The notes beneath the pieces were generated by a model. The model did no database searches and was not told where the DNA came from. It saw only the letters and a program-made list of their open reading frames with translations. A DNA stretch of 64,000 bases from the NCBI GenBank assembly GCA_041918155.1, contig JAYRWH010000091.1, positions 1 through 64,000 of the forward strand, given 5' to 3'. The DNA is from UBA668 sp041918155. Its GTDB lineage: Bacteria; Actinomycetota; Acidimicrobiia; Acidimicrobiales; Ilumatobacteraceae. This document shows, piece by piece, positions 42,159-54,235 of this stretch. The stretch's first letter is position 1. Each line of letters opens with the position of its first letter. Both the position numbers and the translations under genes were made by a program.

Positions 42159-42761
42159 ATGGCTACCCTGCGGTTCAGCTTCGGCACGATGGGCTCCGGC
42201 AAGAGCACGATGGCCCTTCAGATTCACCACAACCTCGCGTCCCGCGAGCTCTACGGGCTACTCCTCACCACGCTCGACCGCGAGGGCGCACAGGTCACCA
42301 GCCGCCTCGGCGTGGCCGCCGAGGCGATCGAGGTGGTGCCCGGCCTCGATCTCTACAAGCTCGCCGTCGACCACTGGCCGCTGCATTACATGGTGTGCGA
42401 CGAGGCCCAGTTCTACAGCGCCGAACAGTGCGACCAACTCGCCCGCGTGGTCGACGACCTCGGTGTGGACGTGTTCGCCTTCGGCCTCATCACCGACTTC
42501 CGCGGTGAGCTGTTCGAGGGCACCAAGCGCATGCTGGAAGTCGCCGACGAGCGCATCCCGATGCAGGTCGAGGCGCGCTGCTGGTGCGGCGCCCGGGCCA
42601 CCCACAATGCCCGCGTCGTCAATGGCACGATCGTCTACACCGGCGAGACGGTGGTCGTGGGTGACACCGAGGACAGCACCGACCAGCCCCTCTTCGGCGA
42701 CGTCGTGCGCTACGAGCTGCTGTGTCGGGCGCACTACCGCGCCGGCGAGTTGGGCACCTGA
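42159..42761 (+). CDS. tdk: Thymidine kinase
   Basis: Salvages thymidine to dTMP with ATP. The 200-residue protein has Walker A GTMGSGKST (9-17), the DEAQFYS lid motif, VFAFGLITDFRGELFEGT, and the zinc-binding cysteines in ARCWCGARATHNAR and LLCRAHYR. It is a type II (cellular TK1-like) enzyme. Together with nrdJ and nrdR it contributes to dNTP supply, though it is not in one operon with them. Its 3' end overlaps the convergent membrane-protein gene by 28 bases. Confidence 0.95.
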   Translation: MATLRFSFGTMGSGKSTMALQIHHNLASRELYGLLLTTLDREGAQVTSRLGVAAEAIEVVPGLDLYKLAVDHWPLHYMVCDEAQFYSAEQCDQLARVVDDLGVDVFAFGLITDFRGELFEGTKRMLEVADERIPMQVEARCWCGARATHNARVVNGTIVYTGETVVVGDTEDSTDQPLFGDVVRYELLCRAHYRAGELGT

Positions 42762-43639
42762 TCGGGGCCGAGGACGACCGAGGTGGGGGCCCGGCGCTCC
42801 CAGAACACGGCTGACAGGCAAGCGGTGATCACCCACAACGCGGCGGCCCCGGTACAGAACGTCATCAGCGCCATCGCCACCCCGATCGGCCCGAACGGCA
42901 CCCAGCCGCCGAGCAGGGCAGGGATGAGGAAGCGGATCAGCATGCGTACGCCGACGGCGTCGAGGATCACGCCGGCCAGCCCGCACCACATGAGGTACTT
43001 CCAGCTGCCGCGGTTGAACGAGTGGAACTCGTCGCGCACCAAGATCACCGGCGTCACCGACCACAGCAAGAACGAGGGGAGCAGCCCGACGGCGTTGAGC
43101 ACTATCTCGGTGAACGTGTCCGGGTGGCCGACGCTGATCTGCAGCGTGAGCGCCTGGGTGATGAGGAACAGAGCGAACCACACGATGCCGCGCCACACCT
43201 CGCCCCAGAAGGGGTAGCGCTCGCGGCGGAACGCCCGCCCGAACGTCTTGGCCACCTGCGCGGACATCGGAATGCCCCACACGAGGAAGCTGGCCAGACC
43301 GAACACGGTCCAGGTGCTCTTCAGGCTGGCCCCGGTGCCGAACAGGTCGTGCATTTGCTGCGCGGCGGCCCCCTTGAGCTGCAACTGCTTGATGAGCAGG
43401 TCGCCGAAGCTCAGCTGGCTGCTGAAGTTGCTGGCCCAGCCGAAGCCGATGAGGATCAGCGGGATGACGGTCGTGAACAGCTCCAACGCGAGCAGGGCAC
43501 CGAGGTCGAGGCCTTCGATCTCGAAGAACCGGCGGGTGGTGGCCACGGGCACCCCGAGGCGGCGCGAGTCCTCCAACTGCTCCAGTCGGTGCGCGAACGA
43601 CCTGGTGAGATCGTGGATCTCGCGTGGCAGTTCGTGCAC
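42734..43639 (-). CDS. YihY/BrkB-family inner membrane protein
   Basis: A 301-residue integral membrane protein. After an amphipathic N-terminus come about six hydrophobic segments, including LFTTVIPLILIGFGWA, FGLASFLVWGIPMSA, IVWFALFLITQALTL, GLLPSFLLWSVTPVILV and VAMALMTFCTGAAALWVITA, in the layout of the YihY/virulence-factor BrkB family. The family's transport role is not established. I start it at GTG 43639 because TACACT lies 6 bases upstream; the open frame extends to 43780. Confidence 0.7.
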   Translation of the reverse strand: MHELPREIHDLTRSFAHRLEQLEDSRRLGVPVATTRRFFEIEGLDLGALLALELFTTVIPLILIGFGWASNFSSQLSFGDLLIKQLQLKGAAAQQMHDLFGTGASLKSTWTVFGLASFLVWGIPMSAQVAKTFGRAFRRERYPFWGEVWRGIVWFALFLITQALTLQISVGHPDTFTEIVLNAVGLLPSFLLWSVTPVILVRDEFHSFNRGSWKYLMWCGLAGVILDAVGVRMLIRFLIPALLGGWVPFGPIGVAMALMTFCTGAAALWVITACLSAVFWERRAPTSVVLGPDQVPNSPAR

Positions 43640-43645
43640 GGGCAG

Positions 43646-43651
43646 AGTGTA
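43646..43651 (-). promoter_or_regulatory. -10 hexamer of the YihY-like gene, leaderless type
   Basis: TACACT on the minus strand ends 6 bases before the GTG at 43639, supporting this start over the longer frame. Confidence 0.5.
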
Positions 43652-43801
43652 GGTGCGGGCCTGGCCCCCCGCGCCGAATCTGCTGGCGCGATCGGCGTAC
43701 GAACTCGTAGCATGTCGGCAACCGTTCGGGCCAGCGTCGTCCCGTGCGCCACAGCCGATACTCCGACCCCCGTCGGTCACGACTCAGTGGAGCAGAACTC
43801 G

Positions 43802-46800
43802 ATGCATCCCCAGTACCCATCAGGCGCGCCCGCGCCCTCCGGACTGTACGACCCCCGCTTCGAACACGACGCGTGTGGCGTGTCGTTCGTCGCCAGCATC
43901 AAGGGTGTCGCCAGCCACGAGATCGTCGCCAAGGGGATCGGCGCGCTCTGCAACATGGAGCATCGCGGGGCTACGGGCGCTGAGGCCGACACGGGCGATG
44001 GCGCCGGCGTGCTCATCCAGGTGCCTGACCGCTTCTTGCGCGCCGTCGCCGGTTTCGAACTACCCGCCGCGGGTGCGTACGCGGTCGGCCTGGCGTTCCT
44101 GCCCGCCGACCCCGCCGCGGCGGCGTCCGCCCAAGGGGCGATCGGGGCGATCGTTGCCGAGGAGGGCCTCGCGGTGCTCGGTTGGCGCCCGGTGCCCACC
44201 GACCCGAGCAGCTTGGGCACGACCGCCAAGGCGGTGATGCCCAGCTTCCAGCAGCTGTTCGTCGGCGATCCAGATGGCGCGGCGGGCATCGACCTCGACC
44301 GCAAGCTGTTCGTCGTCCGCAAGCGCATCGAGCACGAACTGCCCGCCACGCTGACGACGTACTTCCCCTCGCTCGGCAGTCGCACCCTCATCTACAAGGG
44401 CATGTTCACCACGCCCCAGCTCGCTGCCTTCTTCCCCGACCTGGCCGACGAGCGGATGGAGAGTGCGCTCGCCCTCGTGCACAGCCGCTTCAGCACGAAC
44501 ACGTTCCCGAGCTGGCCGCTGGCTCACCCCTACCGCTACATCGCCCACAACGGCGAGATCAACACGGTGCAGGGCAACCGCAACTGGATGCGTACCCGCG
44601 AAAGCTTGCTGGCCAGCGACCTGATCCCCGGCCTCGAGCGGGCGTTCCCGATCTGCACACCCGGCGGCAGCGACTCGGCCAGCTTCGACGAGGTGCTCGA
44701 ACTGCTCCATCTCGGCGGCCGCAGCCTGCCCCACGCGGTGCTGATGATGATCCCCGAGGCGTGGGAGAACCACGAGACGATGGACGCCGAGAAGCGGGCG
44801 TTCTATCGCTTCCACTCCTCGCTGATGGAGCCGTGGGACGGCCCGGCGAGCGTCGCCTTCACTGATGGCACGGTCATCGGCGCCCTGCTCGACCGCAACG
44901 GTCTGCGCCCCAGCCGCTACTGGGTCACCGACGACGACCTCGTGGTGATGGCCAGCGAGGTGGGCGTGCTCGATATCGACCAGCGCACGGTGGTGCGCAA
45001 GGGCCGCCTGCAGCCCGGCCGCATGTTCCTCATCGACACGGCACAGGGCCGCATCGTCGAGGACGACGAGATCAAGCGTGGGCTGGCCCAGGCCCAGCCG
45101 TACCAGCAGTGGCTCGACGAGGGCATGGTGGAACTCAAGGAGCTTCCCGATCACGAGCACGTGGTCTTCAGCCACCAGAGCGTGCTGCGCCGCCAGCAGG
45201 TGTTCGGCTACACCCACGAAGAACTGAAGATCATCCTCGCCCCGATGGCCAAGACTGGCGGCGAGCCCCTCGGCTCGATGGGCACCGACACCCCGATCGC
45301 GGTTCTCAGTGAGCGCCCGCGCCTGTTGTTCGACTACTTCCAGCAGTTGTTCGCACAGGTCACCAACCCGCCCCTCGATGCGATCCGCGAAGAGGTGGTC
45401 ACGTCCGTCGGCTCGACCGTGGGTCCCGAAGCCAACCTGCTCGCGCCCGGGCCGGAGAGCTGCCGTCAACTCGTGCTGCCGTTCCCCGTCATCGACAACG
45501 ACGAGTTGGCCAAGATCATCCACATCAACGACGCGGTGGAAGGTGGAGGGTCGGGCTTCCCCGAGCTCGCCTCCGTGGTGATCAGTGGCTTGTACCGAGT
45601 CGCCGGGGGCGGCCTCGCCCTCAAGCGGGCGCTCGACGCGATCCGCGGCGAGGTCAGCAAGGCGATCACCGACGGCGCCCGCATCATCATCCTCAGCGAC
45701 CGCAACAGCGACGACGTGTACGCCCCGATCCCGAGCCTGCTCCTCACGGCGGCGGTTCACCACCACCTCATCCGCGAGAAGCAGCGCACGAAGGTGGGCC
45801 TCATCGTCGAGTGCGGCGACGCACGCGAGGTGCACCACATGGCCCTGCTCATCGGCTACGGCGCGGGTGCGATCAACCCGTACCTGGCCTTTGAGAGCAT
45901 CGAGGACATGGTCGCTCAAGACCTGCACAGCCTCGGCGCGATCGACCCGCACAAGGCGGTGAAGAGCTACATCAAGGGTGCCGGCAAGGGCGTCCTGAAG
46001 GTGATGAGCAAGATGGGCGTCAGCACGGTGGCGAGTTACACCGGTGCCCAAATCTTCGAAGCGATCGGCCTCGGCAAGGAACTCGTCGACGAGTACTTCA
46101 CGGGTACGGTCAGCCGCATCGGCGGTATCGGCCTCGACGAACTCGCCGCCGAAGTGGCCGCCCGCCACCAAGCCGCCCACCCGAGCCGCCCCGCCGAGCG
46201 AGCCCACCGCAAGCTGGAACTCGGCGGCGAGTACCAGTGGCGCCGCGAGGGCGAGATCCATCTGTTCAACCCTGAGACCGTCTACAAGCTCCAGCACGGC
46301 ACGCGCAGTAAGCGCTACGACGTGTTCCAGCAGTACACGGCGTTGGTCGATGGCCTGTCGCACAAGGCCGCGACGCTGCGCGGCCTGTTCGAGTTCCGCA
46401 GTGACCGTCCGGCCATCTCGATCGACGAGGTCGAGCCGGTCAGCGAGATCGTCAAGCGCTTCAGCACCGGTGCGATGAGCTACGGCAGCATCAGCGCCGA
46501 GGCCCACGAGACGCTCGCGGTGGCGATGAACTCGATCGGTGCCAAGAGCAATACGGGCGAGGGTGGCGAAGACCCCGAGCGGCTCTATGACCCCCAGCGC
46601 CGCAGCGCGATCAAGCAGGTGGCCAGCGGCCGCTTCGGCGTCACCAGCGAGTATCTGGTGAACGCGGACGACCTACAGATCAAGATGGCCCAGGGTGCCA
46701 AGCCCGGCGAGGGCGGTCAGCTGCCCGGGCACAAGGTGTACCCGTGGGTGGCCAAGACCCGCCACAGCACCCCTGGCGTGGGCCTCATCAGCCCGCCCCC

Positions 46801-48365
46801 GCACCACGACATCTACTCGATCGAGGATCTCAAGCAGCTCATCCACGACCTGAAGAACTCGAACCCGGCCGCGCGGGTGCACGTGAAGCTCGTCGCCGAG
46901 ATGGGCGTGGGCACGGTGGCGGCCGGCGTCAGCAAGGCGAAGGCCGACGTGGTGCTCATCAGCGGCCACGACGGTGGCACCGGCGCCAGCCCGCTCACCT
47001 CGCTGAAGCATGCCGGTGGGCCATGGGAGCTCGGCCTCGCCGAGACCCAGCAGACACTCCTGCTCAACGGTCTACGCGATCGCATAGTGGTGCAGGCCGA
47101 CGGCCAACTGAAGACCGGCCGCGACGTGGTGATCGCCGCCCTGCTCGGTGCCGAGGAGTTCGGTTTCGCCACTGCACCGCTCGTGGTGAGCGGCTGCATC
47201 ATGATGCGTGTCTGCCATCTCGACACCTGCCCGGTGGGTGTCGCCACTCAGAACCCCGAGCTGCGCAAGCGCTTCAGCGGCAAGCCCGAGTTCGTGGTGA
47301 CGTTCATGGAGTACATCGCCGAGGAGGTGCGCGAGCACATGGCCCGTCTCGGGTTCCGCACGATGGAGGAGATGATCGGCCATGTGGAGGTGCTCGACAC
47401 CCGCACCGCGATCGACCACTGGAAGGCAAAGGGGCTCGACATCAGCCCGATCCTCGCTACGCCGCAGAACCCCTACGGCCAGACGATGCACCAGTCGGTG
47501 GCACAGGATCACGGCCTGGCCGACGCGCTCGATCAGGTGTTGCTACGCGAGTGCGCGGACGCGGTGGAGCACGGCACGCCCGTGACGCTCGACCTGCCGA
47601 TCCAGAACGTCAACCGCACGGTGGGCACGATGCTCGGCTCGGCGATCACCAAGCGCCACGGCGGCAAGGGTCTTCCCGACGGCACGATCACGCTGAACTT
47701 CCGTGGCTCGGCCGGCCAGAGCTTCGGCGCCTTCGTACCCGCCGGTGTCACGCTGACGCTGGAGGGCGACGCCAACGACTATGTCGGCAAGGGCCTCTCC
47801 GGTGGCCGCGTCGTGGTGCGCCCCGATCGTGCTTCGCGATTCCCAGCAGAACTCAACATCATCGCCGGCAACGTCATCGGCTACGGCGCGACCGGCGGCG
47901 AGATCTTCCTGCGCGGCATCGTCGGCGAGCGCTTCTGCGTGCGCAACTCGGGCGCCACCGCTGTGGTGGAAGGCGTGGGCGACCACGGCTGCGAGTACAT
48001 GACTGGCGGGCGCGTCGTGGTACTCGGGCCCACCGGGCGCAATTTCGCGGCCGGAATGAGTGGCGGCATCGCCTACGTGTACGACCCCGACGAAGTCTTC
48101 GGTGCCAAGGTGAACCGCGAGATGGTGCAACTGCAGACCCTCGGCGACGACGACCGGGAGTTCCTGCTGGCCACCGTGCGCCAGCACGCCGAGCGCACCG
48201 GCTCGACCGTGGCCGCACGCCTCGCGGCCGACTTCGCCAACGAAGCAACGAAGTTCAAGAAGGTGATGCCCACCGACTACGAACGGGTGCTCACCGTGAT
48301 GAAGAACGCCGAGGCCGCCGGTCTCGACGAGGAAGCGACGCTGGCGAAGGTGATGGAGGCGAGCC

Positions 48366-48373
<8 letters not shown>
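43802..48373 (+). CDS. gltB: Glutamate synthase (NADPH) large subunit
   Basis: Transfers the glutamine amide nitrogen to 2-oxoglutarate. The 1523-residue protein has an N-terminal class II glutamine amidotransferase domain. Cys25 in HDACGVSF would become the N-terminal nucleophile after removal of a 24-residue propeptide. The FMN-binding synthase domain follows (GAMSYGSISAEAHE, GEGGEDPERL), then 3Fe-4S ligands in GCIMMRVCHLDTCPVG and the C-terminal beta-helix (GRVVVLGPTGRNFAAGMSGG). GGAG stands 9 bases before the ATG. It overlaps gltD by 8 bases. Confidence 0.97.
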
Positions 48374-49832
<1,459 letters not shown>

Positions 49833-49865
49833 CGCGACCGCGGCCACTTCAGCGGCCGTATGCCG

Positions 49866-49871
49866 TAGAAT
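49866..49871 (+). promoter_or_regulatory. -10 hexamer of the LysM lipoprotein gene, leaderless type
   Basis: TAGAAT, close to the ideal TATAAT, ends 7 bases before the ATG at 49879. Confidence 0.55.
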
Positions 49872-49878
49872 TGCATCC

Positions 49879-50454
49879 ATGTCATTGAAGTGGCTCGCCC
49901 CCCTGAGCCTGGTCGTGTCCCTGGGAGCCGGTGCATTTCTCACCGCCTGCGGAGAGGGCACCGCCACGACCGCCACCACCTTGCTCAATCTGGGCGCGCC
50001 GGCGTACGCCACGTTGCCGGTCACGCAGAGCACCCTGCCGGCGAGCACCACAATCCCGCCCCTGCCCGGTCAGATCACCGGCGAGCAGTCCTACGTCGTG
50101 TTGTACAACGACAACCTGATGAAGATCGCCAACATCTACCGCGTCACCGCCGACTCGATCGCGACCGCAAACGCATGGGTCGACGGCACCGCGCACCTCA
50201 TCTACCCGGGCGACATCATCAAGATCCCCGCCGGCGGCATCGTGCCGATCCCCACCACCACGACGCTTCCGACGGCCCCGCCCACCACCGAGCCGTGCAT
50301 CCGCGAGAAGTACACGATCGTTTCGGGTGATTCGCCGAGCCGCGTGGCCAAGAGGTTCGACGTCACATTGCAAGAGCTGGGCGCGGCCAACATCCACACC
50401 TCCGGTTACAGGAACTTCGTCGTGGGCGTGGAGATCAACATCCCCTGCAAGTAG
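49879..50454 (+). CDS. Lipoprotein with two LysM-like modules
   Basis: A 191-residue exported protein with lipobox LTAC (Cys24), a Thr/Pro-rich spacer and two peptidoglycan-binding LysM-like modules: about residues 72-116 (YVVLYNDNLMKIANIYRV to YPGDIIKIP) and 143-190 (YTIVSGDSPSRVAKRFDV to VGVEINIPC). It presumably sits on the membrane and contacts the cell wall. It resembles the LysM part of the 37534 lipoprotein. No enzymatic domain is present. Confidence 0.75.
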   Translation: MSLKWLAPLSLVVSLGAGAFLTACGEGTATTATTLLNLGAPAYATLPVTQSTLPASTTIPPLPGQITGEQSYVVLYNDNLMKIANIYRVTADSIATANAWVDGTAHLIYPGDIIKIPAGGIVPIPTTTTLPTAPPTTEPCIREKYTIVSGDSPSRVAKRFDVTLQELGAANIHTSGYRNFVVGVEINIPCK

Positions 50455-50460
50455 CCGGCT

Positions 50461-51498
50461 TCAGCCGAGGTCGGGCCAGCGTCGCTGCTGGCGACGGCGT
50501 TGGCCGGCCTTGCCGAGCTTGCGGTGTTCGGCGAGGGCCCATTGGCGGCGCCAGCCGTTGTACTCCGGCCCGGTGAGCTTTGGGCTGGTGCCGGCCGCGG
50601 CACGCTGTTTGGCGGTCCAGAAGTCGGTGAGAGCCTCGTCGCCGAGGGCGGTGACGGCGGCTTCGATGCGGGCGTTGAAGCGGCGGGTGCTCTCGCCCTC
50701 GATCGGGTAGAGCGGGGCGCCGAACACCACCTTGCTCTTACCCGGCTTGGGCTTCTTCATCCCCTTGCCGAAGATCGCTCCGGTGCCGTCGATGAAGACG
50801 GGCACGATCGGGGCGCCGGTGCGGTTGGCGAGGTACGCCGCGCCTCCCTTGAAGTCCTGGCCCCAGCCGTCGGGCGACCGGCCACCCTCGGGATAGATCA
50901 CCAGGCTCCATCCGGTGTCGATGAGGCGGCGCAATTCGTCGCTGCTCTTGCGGCCCGTCACCTCGCGGTCGATCGGGAAGGCGTTGAGCGTGAGCGCCGC
51001 GATGGTGCCCTTCACGCGGGTGTCGAAGAAGTAGTCGGCCGCGGCGGCGACGACCAGCTTCGAGCGCCACGGTTCGGGCACGGCGACGATCATCACGCCG
51101 GTGTCGAGGTGGCTGTGGTGGTTGGGGGCGAAGATCACCGCCGGCGGTTCGTCCATCCGCCCGAGATCCGAGAGGCGGTCGCGGCCCACGACCTCGGGGT
51201 CGGCGATCGCCTTCACCATCGCCCGCACCGGGCCGTTGGTGATGATCCGGCGCACGGCCTTGGCCGGTGCCTTGCGCGCCCAGTCGGTCTCGAAGTCCGC
51301 GCCGAGCGTGCTCGGCTTCTCGGGCACCGTCTGGCCCTTGGGCACCGAGGGCTTGCGGTAGGGGAAGCCGAGCGCACGCGTCGGCTTCAGCATGGTCTGC
51401 GCGGCCGAGCCGATGGCGTCGCCGAGCTTGGCCACCCTGCGCAGCTGCGGCACGGTGCTGAGCTTGGAGGGCGTGTTCTGCAGCTTGGGCAGTTTCAT
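50461..51498 (-). CDS. PlsC-family 1-acylglycerol-3-phosphate acyltransferase
   Basis: A 345-residue acyltransferase acting at the membrane surface on a lysolipid or glycerol-phosphate acceptor. The catalytic H-x4-D is His127-Asp132 in NHHSHLD. The later motifs IDREVTG, YPEGGRSPDG and VPVFIDGTG are all present. The N-terminal 110 residues are an extra basic/amphipathic region. It overlaps the upstream LarA-like gene by ATGA and is the last gene of a four-gene operon, so its acyl acceptor is probably the product of the preceding enzymes. Confidence 0.85.
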   Translation of the reverse strand: MKLPKLQNTPSKLSTVPQLRRVAKLGDAIGSAAQTMLKPTRALGFPYRKPSVPKGQTVPEKPSTLGADFETDWARKAPAKAVRRIITNGPVRAMVKAIADPEVVGRDRLSDLGRMDEPPAVIFAPNHHSHLDTGVMIVAVPEPWRSKLVVAAAADYFFDTRVKGTIAALTLNAFPIDREVTGRKSSDELRRLIDTGWSLVIYPEGGRSPDGWGQDFKGGAAYLANRTGAPIVPVFIDGTGAIFGKGMKKPKPGKSKVVFGAPLYPIEGESTRRFNARIEAAVTALGDEALTDFWTAKQRAAAGTSPKLTGPEYNGWRRQWALAEHRKLGKAGQRRRQQRRWPDLG

Positions 51499-53084
51499 TG
51501 CACGTCGGCGACGAGGAGTGCGGGCACGTGGAGGTGCGTGATGGTGGGGTTGCGGCCGACGACATCGCTGGCGATCTCGAATGCGTCGTCAAGAGTGCTC
51601 GCGGGGGTGAAGCCGAGGCGGCGCACCACGGGCGGATCGCCACCGACAATGATGATCTTGCCCGCGTGCTGCAGGCCGTGCGCGCCCCAGTACCAGGCGT
51701 AGAACGGGTGCACGCCGTGGTAGGCGTTGCCGGTGCGGTACAGGTGCTTGTACCACTCGTCTTCCGCGTACTGCTTCTCCCACTTGCGGTGCATCTCGCC
51801 CGGGTCGGTGGTGTCGGCGAGCACCTGTTCGTAGAAGTCGATGTAGCTCGGGTGGTGCACGGGGTTGAAGTCGCGGTACGTGGGGTGGGTCATGATGATC
51901 ACGCCCCCCTCGCGCACGAGCGGCCTGTTGCGGTACATGTTGAACAGGTAGCCGAGGCCCATGCACATCACGAGCACCGGGTTCATCACGCCGTCGGGGT
52001 TGTACGGGCTGACGAACGGGATGCCGAGCGTGAGGATGTCGGTCTGGCCCTGCACCTCGACGAGCTGCTGGCGGTAGACGTTCTCCAGCGTGATCTTGTG
52101 CACGGCCTCGGTCTCGCCGGCCTGCACGCTCGTCATCTGGTGTGGGCCTTCCATGCCGTGGAAGATCTTGCGGGCGAGCTTGATCGGGGTGCGGTTGAGC
52201 GACTTCGTGGTGCCGAGGTAGATCGCCCGGTCGCGAGCCGTCCACTCCCATTCACGCTTGTTGATGAAGTCGAACGGCTTCGGGAACATGTCGGTGTTCA
52301 GCGTGGTCTCGATCTGGAAGATCTTCGGGCCGTTGTCGCGCAACACCTCGCCGAGGCGCCACACGCTCGTGTGCAAGGCACTCTGGTGGCGGTGGCCCAT
52401 CAGGCTGCGGGTGTTCTGCAGCGTCTCTGGGTTGTGGTGGTTGGCCAGGCAGCGGTACGAGGCGAGGCCGGTGGTGATGCTCTTCCAGCCGCCGTCCATC
52501 GCGACCGAGTTGATGTTCACGTAGACGAGCAGGTCGCTCTCCGCGGCGCGCTTGTTGATCTCGAGGATCTCGCCGTGGTCGGTGGTACCGATGACGGCGA
52601 GGTTGTCCTGATCCTCGGCGTCGTGCTGGTAGAGCATGCCGCGACCGTGGAACGCGTCATAGATGCGGTCGCCCAGCGCATGTCGCAGCTCGTACTCGTG
52701 CATCCGCCGATGCAGGCCGAGTGCGGCGATGAGGTGCACATCGTCGACGCCCGCCGCGGCGGCGAGGTCGAGCACGGCCTCGATGACGCGCTGGCGGGTG
52801 TCGGGGCGCTCCATCTTCGGCAGCGGCAGGCTGACGTCGTCGAACGCGATCGTCAGCTTCATGCCCGGGAACAGCAACGCGGGCAGCGGATCCTGGTCGA
52901 TCGGGTTGAGGAGGGCATGGCGGATCGCACCGTCGACGTCCTTGATCGCGTCGAGCGGTTCGGGCGGATAGATCACTCGGCTGCGGCCCGCCGGCAACTT
53001 CTCCAGGCTGAAGTTCTCGCCGCGCCAGAACAACAGCGGGGGAGTCGAGCGGTCGACATCGAGCACGAATCCAGGGCGGGGCAT
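51495..53084 (-). CDS. LarA-like (DUF2088) nickel-pincer racemase/epimerase family protein
   Basis: A 529-residue protein whose N-terminal half resembles lactate racemase LarA. It has FDDVSLPLP, LIAALGLHRRMHEYEL (His125) and the segment DGGWKSITTGLASYRCLANHHN, where Lys201 would hold the nickel-pincer nucleotide and His216/217 could bind nickel by analogy with LarA. LarA homologues racemise or epimerise 2-hydroxy acids. The C-terminal 200 residues are longer than in LarA. No larB, larC or larE cofactor genes are in the window. It starts 2 bases after the dehydrogenase stop and overlaps plsC by 4. Confidence 0.72.
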   Translation of the reverse strand: MPRPGFVLDVDRSTPPLLFWRGENFSLEKLPAGRSRVIYPPEPLDAIKDVDGAIRHALLNPIDQDPLPALLFPGMKLTIAFDDVSLPLPKMERPDTRQRVIEAVLDLAAAAGVDDVHLIAALGLHRRMHEYELRHALGDRIYDAFHGRGMLYQHDAEDQDNLAVIGTTDHGEILEINKRAAESDLLVYVNINSVAMDGGWKSITTGLASYRCLANHHNPETLQNTRSLMGHRHQSALHTSVWRLGEVLRDNGPKIFQIETTLNTDMFPKPFDFINKREWEWTARDRAIYLGTTKSLNRTPIKLARKIFHGMEGPHQMTSVQAGETEAVHKITLENVYRQQLVEVQGQTDILTLGIPFVSPYNPDGVMNPVLVMCMGLGYLFNMYRNRPLVREGGVIIMTHPTYRDFNPVHHPSYIDFYEQVLADTTDPGEMHRKWEKQYAEDEWYKHLYRTGNAYHGVHPFYAWYWGAHGLQHAGKIIIVGGDPPVVRRLGFTPASTLDDAFEIASDVVGRNPTITHLHVPALLVADVQ

Positions 53085-53086
53085 GA

Positions 53087-54235
53087 CTAGTTCTTCCCTC
53101 TCATGTCGAACGCGATCTTCACGGCACCACGGCGGCCGGCGGCTGCGGCGTGGGCGATCGCGTCGGTGTAGTCCTTCAACGGGTAGGTGGCCGACACGAG
53201 GTGGCCGAGGTCGTGGGCGCGCACTACGTCCATCGCCGTGGCGAAATCGGCGTGGGTGTAGGCGTAGCAGCCGCGGATGCAGGTCTCGCGGTGCCACAGC
53301 GAGGTGAGCTCCAGCGACACGTTGGAGGGCATGCCCACCAGCTGCACCTCTCCATTGGGGGCCACGACCTGCAGCGCCTGCTGCAGCGAGTCGCTGCTGC
53401 CCACGCAATCGATGACGTGGGGTGCGCCGCTCGTGAGCTGGTCGCCGAACATCAGCGAGCCAGTCGTGGAGCGCACCCAGCGGGGCATCTCGTCGCTGCT
53501 GCACACGACATCCGCGCCGAGCAGCTTGGCCAGACGCTTCTGCTCTGCGTACTTGGCGGTGACGATGATCGGGGCAGTGCGTTCCTTGTCCCGGGTACTG
53601 GTGATCGCCGCGAGCGTGAGCAGGCCGAGCGTGCCCGCGCCGATGATCACGGTCTGTTCGCCCGTGTAGCGCTTCGCCGCGTGTACCGCGCAGGCGGTGG
53701 GCTCGATGAGCACTGCGGCCTCGTCGCTGAGGTCGGGGGGCACATCCACGAGCTGGCTCGGGTGGGCCACCATCTCGTTGCTCCAGCCGCCACCCGTGTC
53801 GGTGCAGAAGCCTGTTTGCAAACCGGGCTCGAGGTGGCCGTAGGCGATGCGCTCGCACAGGTTGATCCGGCCGGCCGCGCAGGCGGAACACACGGGCGAG
53901 ACGCCACGGGTCACGCATGAGAGCACTGGCACCACCACGACCCGGCGGTCGCCGCCAATCACGTCGGCGACCACTTCGTGGCCCGGGGTGAACGGGTAGC
54001 TCACGAGCGGGTCGAAGTAGGCCGAAGCGCTGCCGTCGATGAGTGACAGGTCGCTGCCGCAGATGCCCGACAGGCGCGGCTGCAGGCGCACCCAGTCGGG
54101 CGTGGGCAGGCGAAGCGTCTCGTCGCTCTGCAGTGCGAGGGGGCCGACGTGGGCGCCGCCGCCGGGCATGATCGCCCCTGCCAGACGGGCCATCGCGAAC
54201 TTGGCCGGCTTGCGCGAGTACACCAAGCGGCTCAT
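53087..54235 (-). CDS. Zinc-dependent medium-chain dehydrogenase
   Basis: A 382-residue alcohol/polyol dehydrogenase. Zinc ligands are Cys59 in SGICGSD and the His86-Glu87 pair in TPGHEVV. A structural-zinc-like cysteine cluster lies around VCSACAAGRINLC. The Rossmann motif is VIIGAGTLGLLTLAAI. The GICGSD start and IEPTACAVHAA resemble sorbitol/threonine dehydrogenase-like enzymes. It should oxidise an alcohol or reduce a ketone with NAD(P). ATG overlaps the FAR-HAD stop by ATGA and the LarA-like gene follows after 2 bases. Confidence 0.85.
   Translation of the reverse strand: MSRLVYSRKPAKFAMARLAGAIMPGGGAHVGPLALQSDETLRLPTPDWVRLQPRLSGICGSDLSLIDGSASAYFDPLVSYPFTPGHEVVADVIGGDRRVVVVPVLSCVTRGVSPVCSACAAGRINLCERIAYGHLEPGLQTGFCTDTGGGWSNEMVAHPSQLVDVPPDLSDEAAVLIEPTACAVHAAKRYTGEQTVIIGAGTLGLLTLAAITSTRDKERTAPIIVTAKYAEQKRLAKLLGADVVCSSDEMPRWVRSTTGSLMFGDQLTSGAPHVIDCVGSSDSLQQALQVVAPNGEVQLVGMPSNVSLELTSLWHRETCIRGCYAYTHADFATAMDVVRAHDLGHLVSATYPLKDYTDAIAHAAAAGRRGAVKIAFDMRGKN

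Noticed and set aside
44060..46507. An 815-codon antisense frame inside gltB
   Set aside because: It is compositional shadow of the highly conserved gltB; no recognisable domain or start signal.
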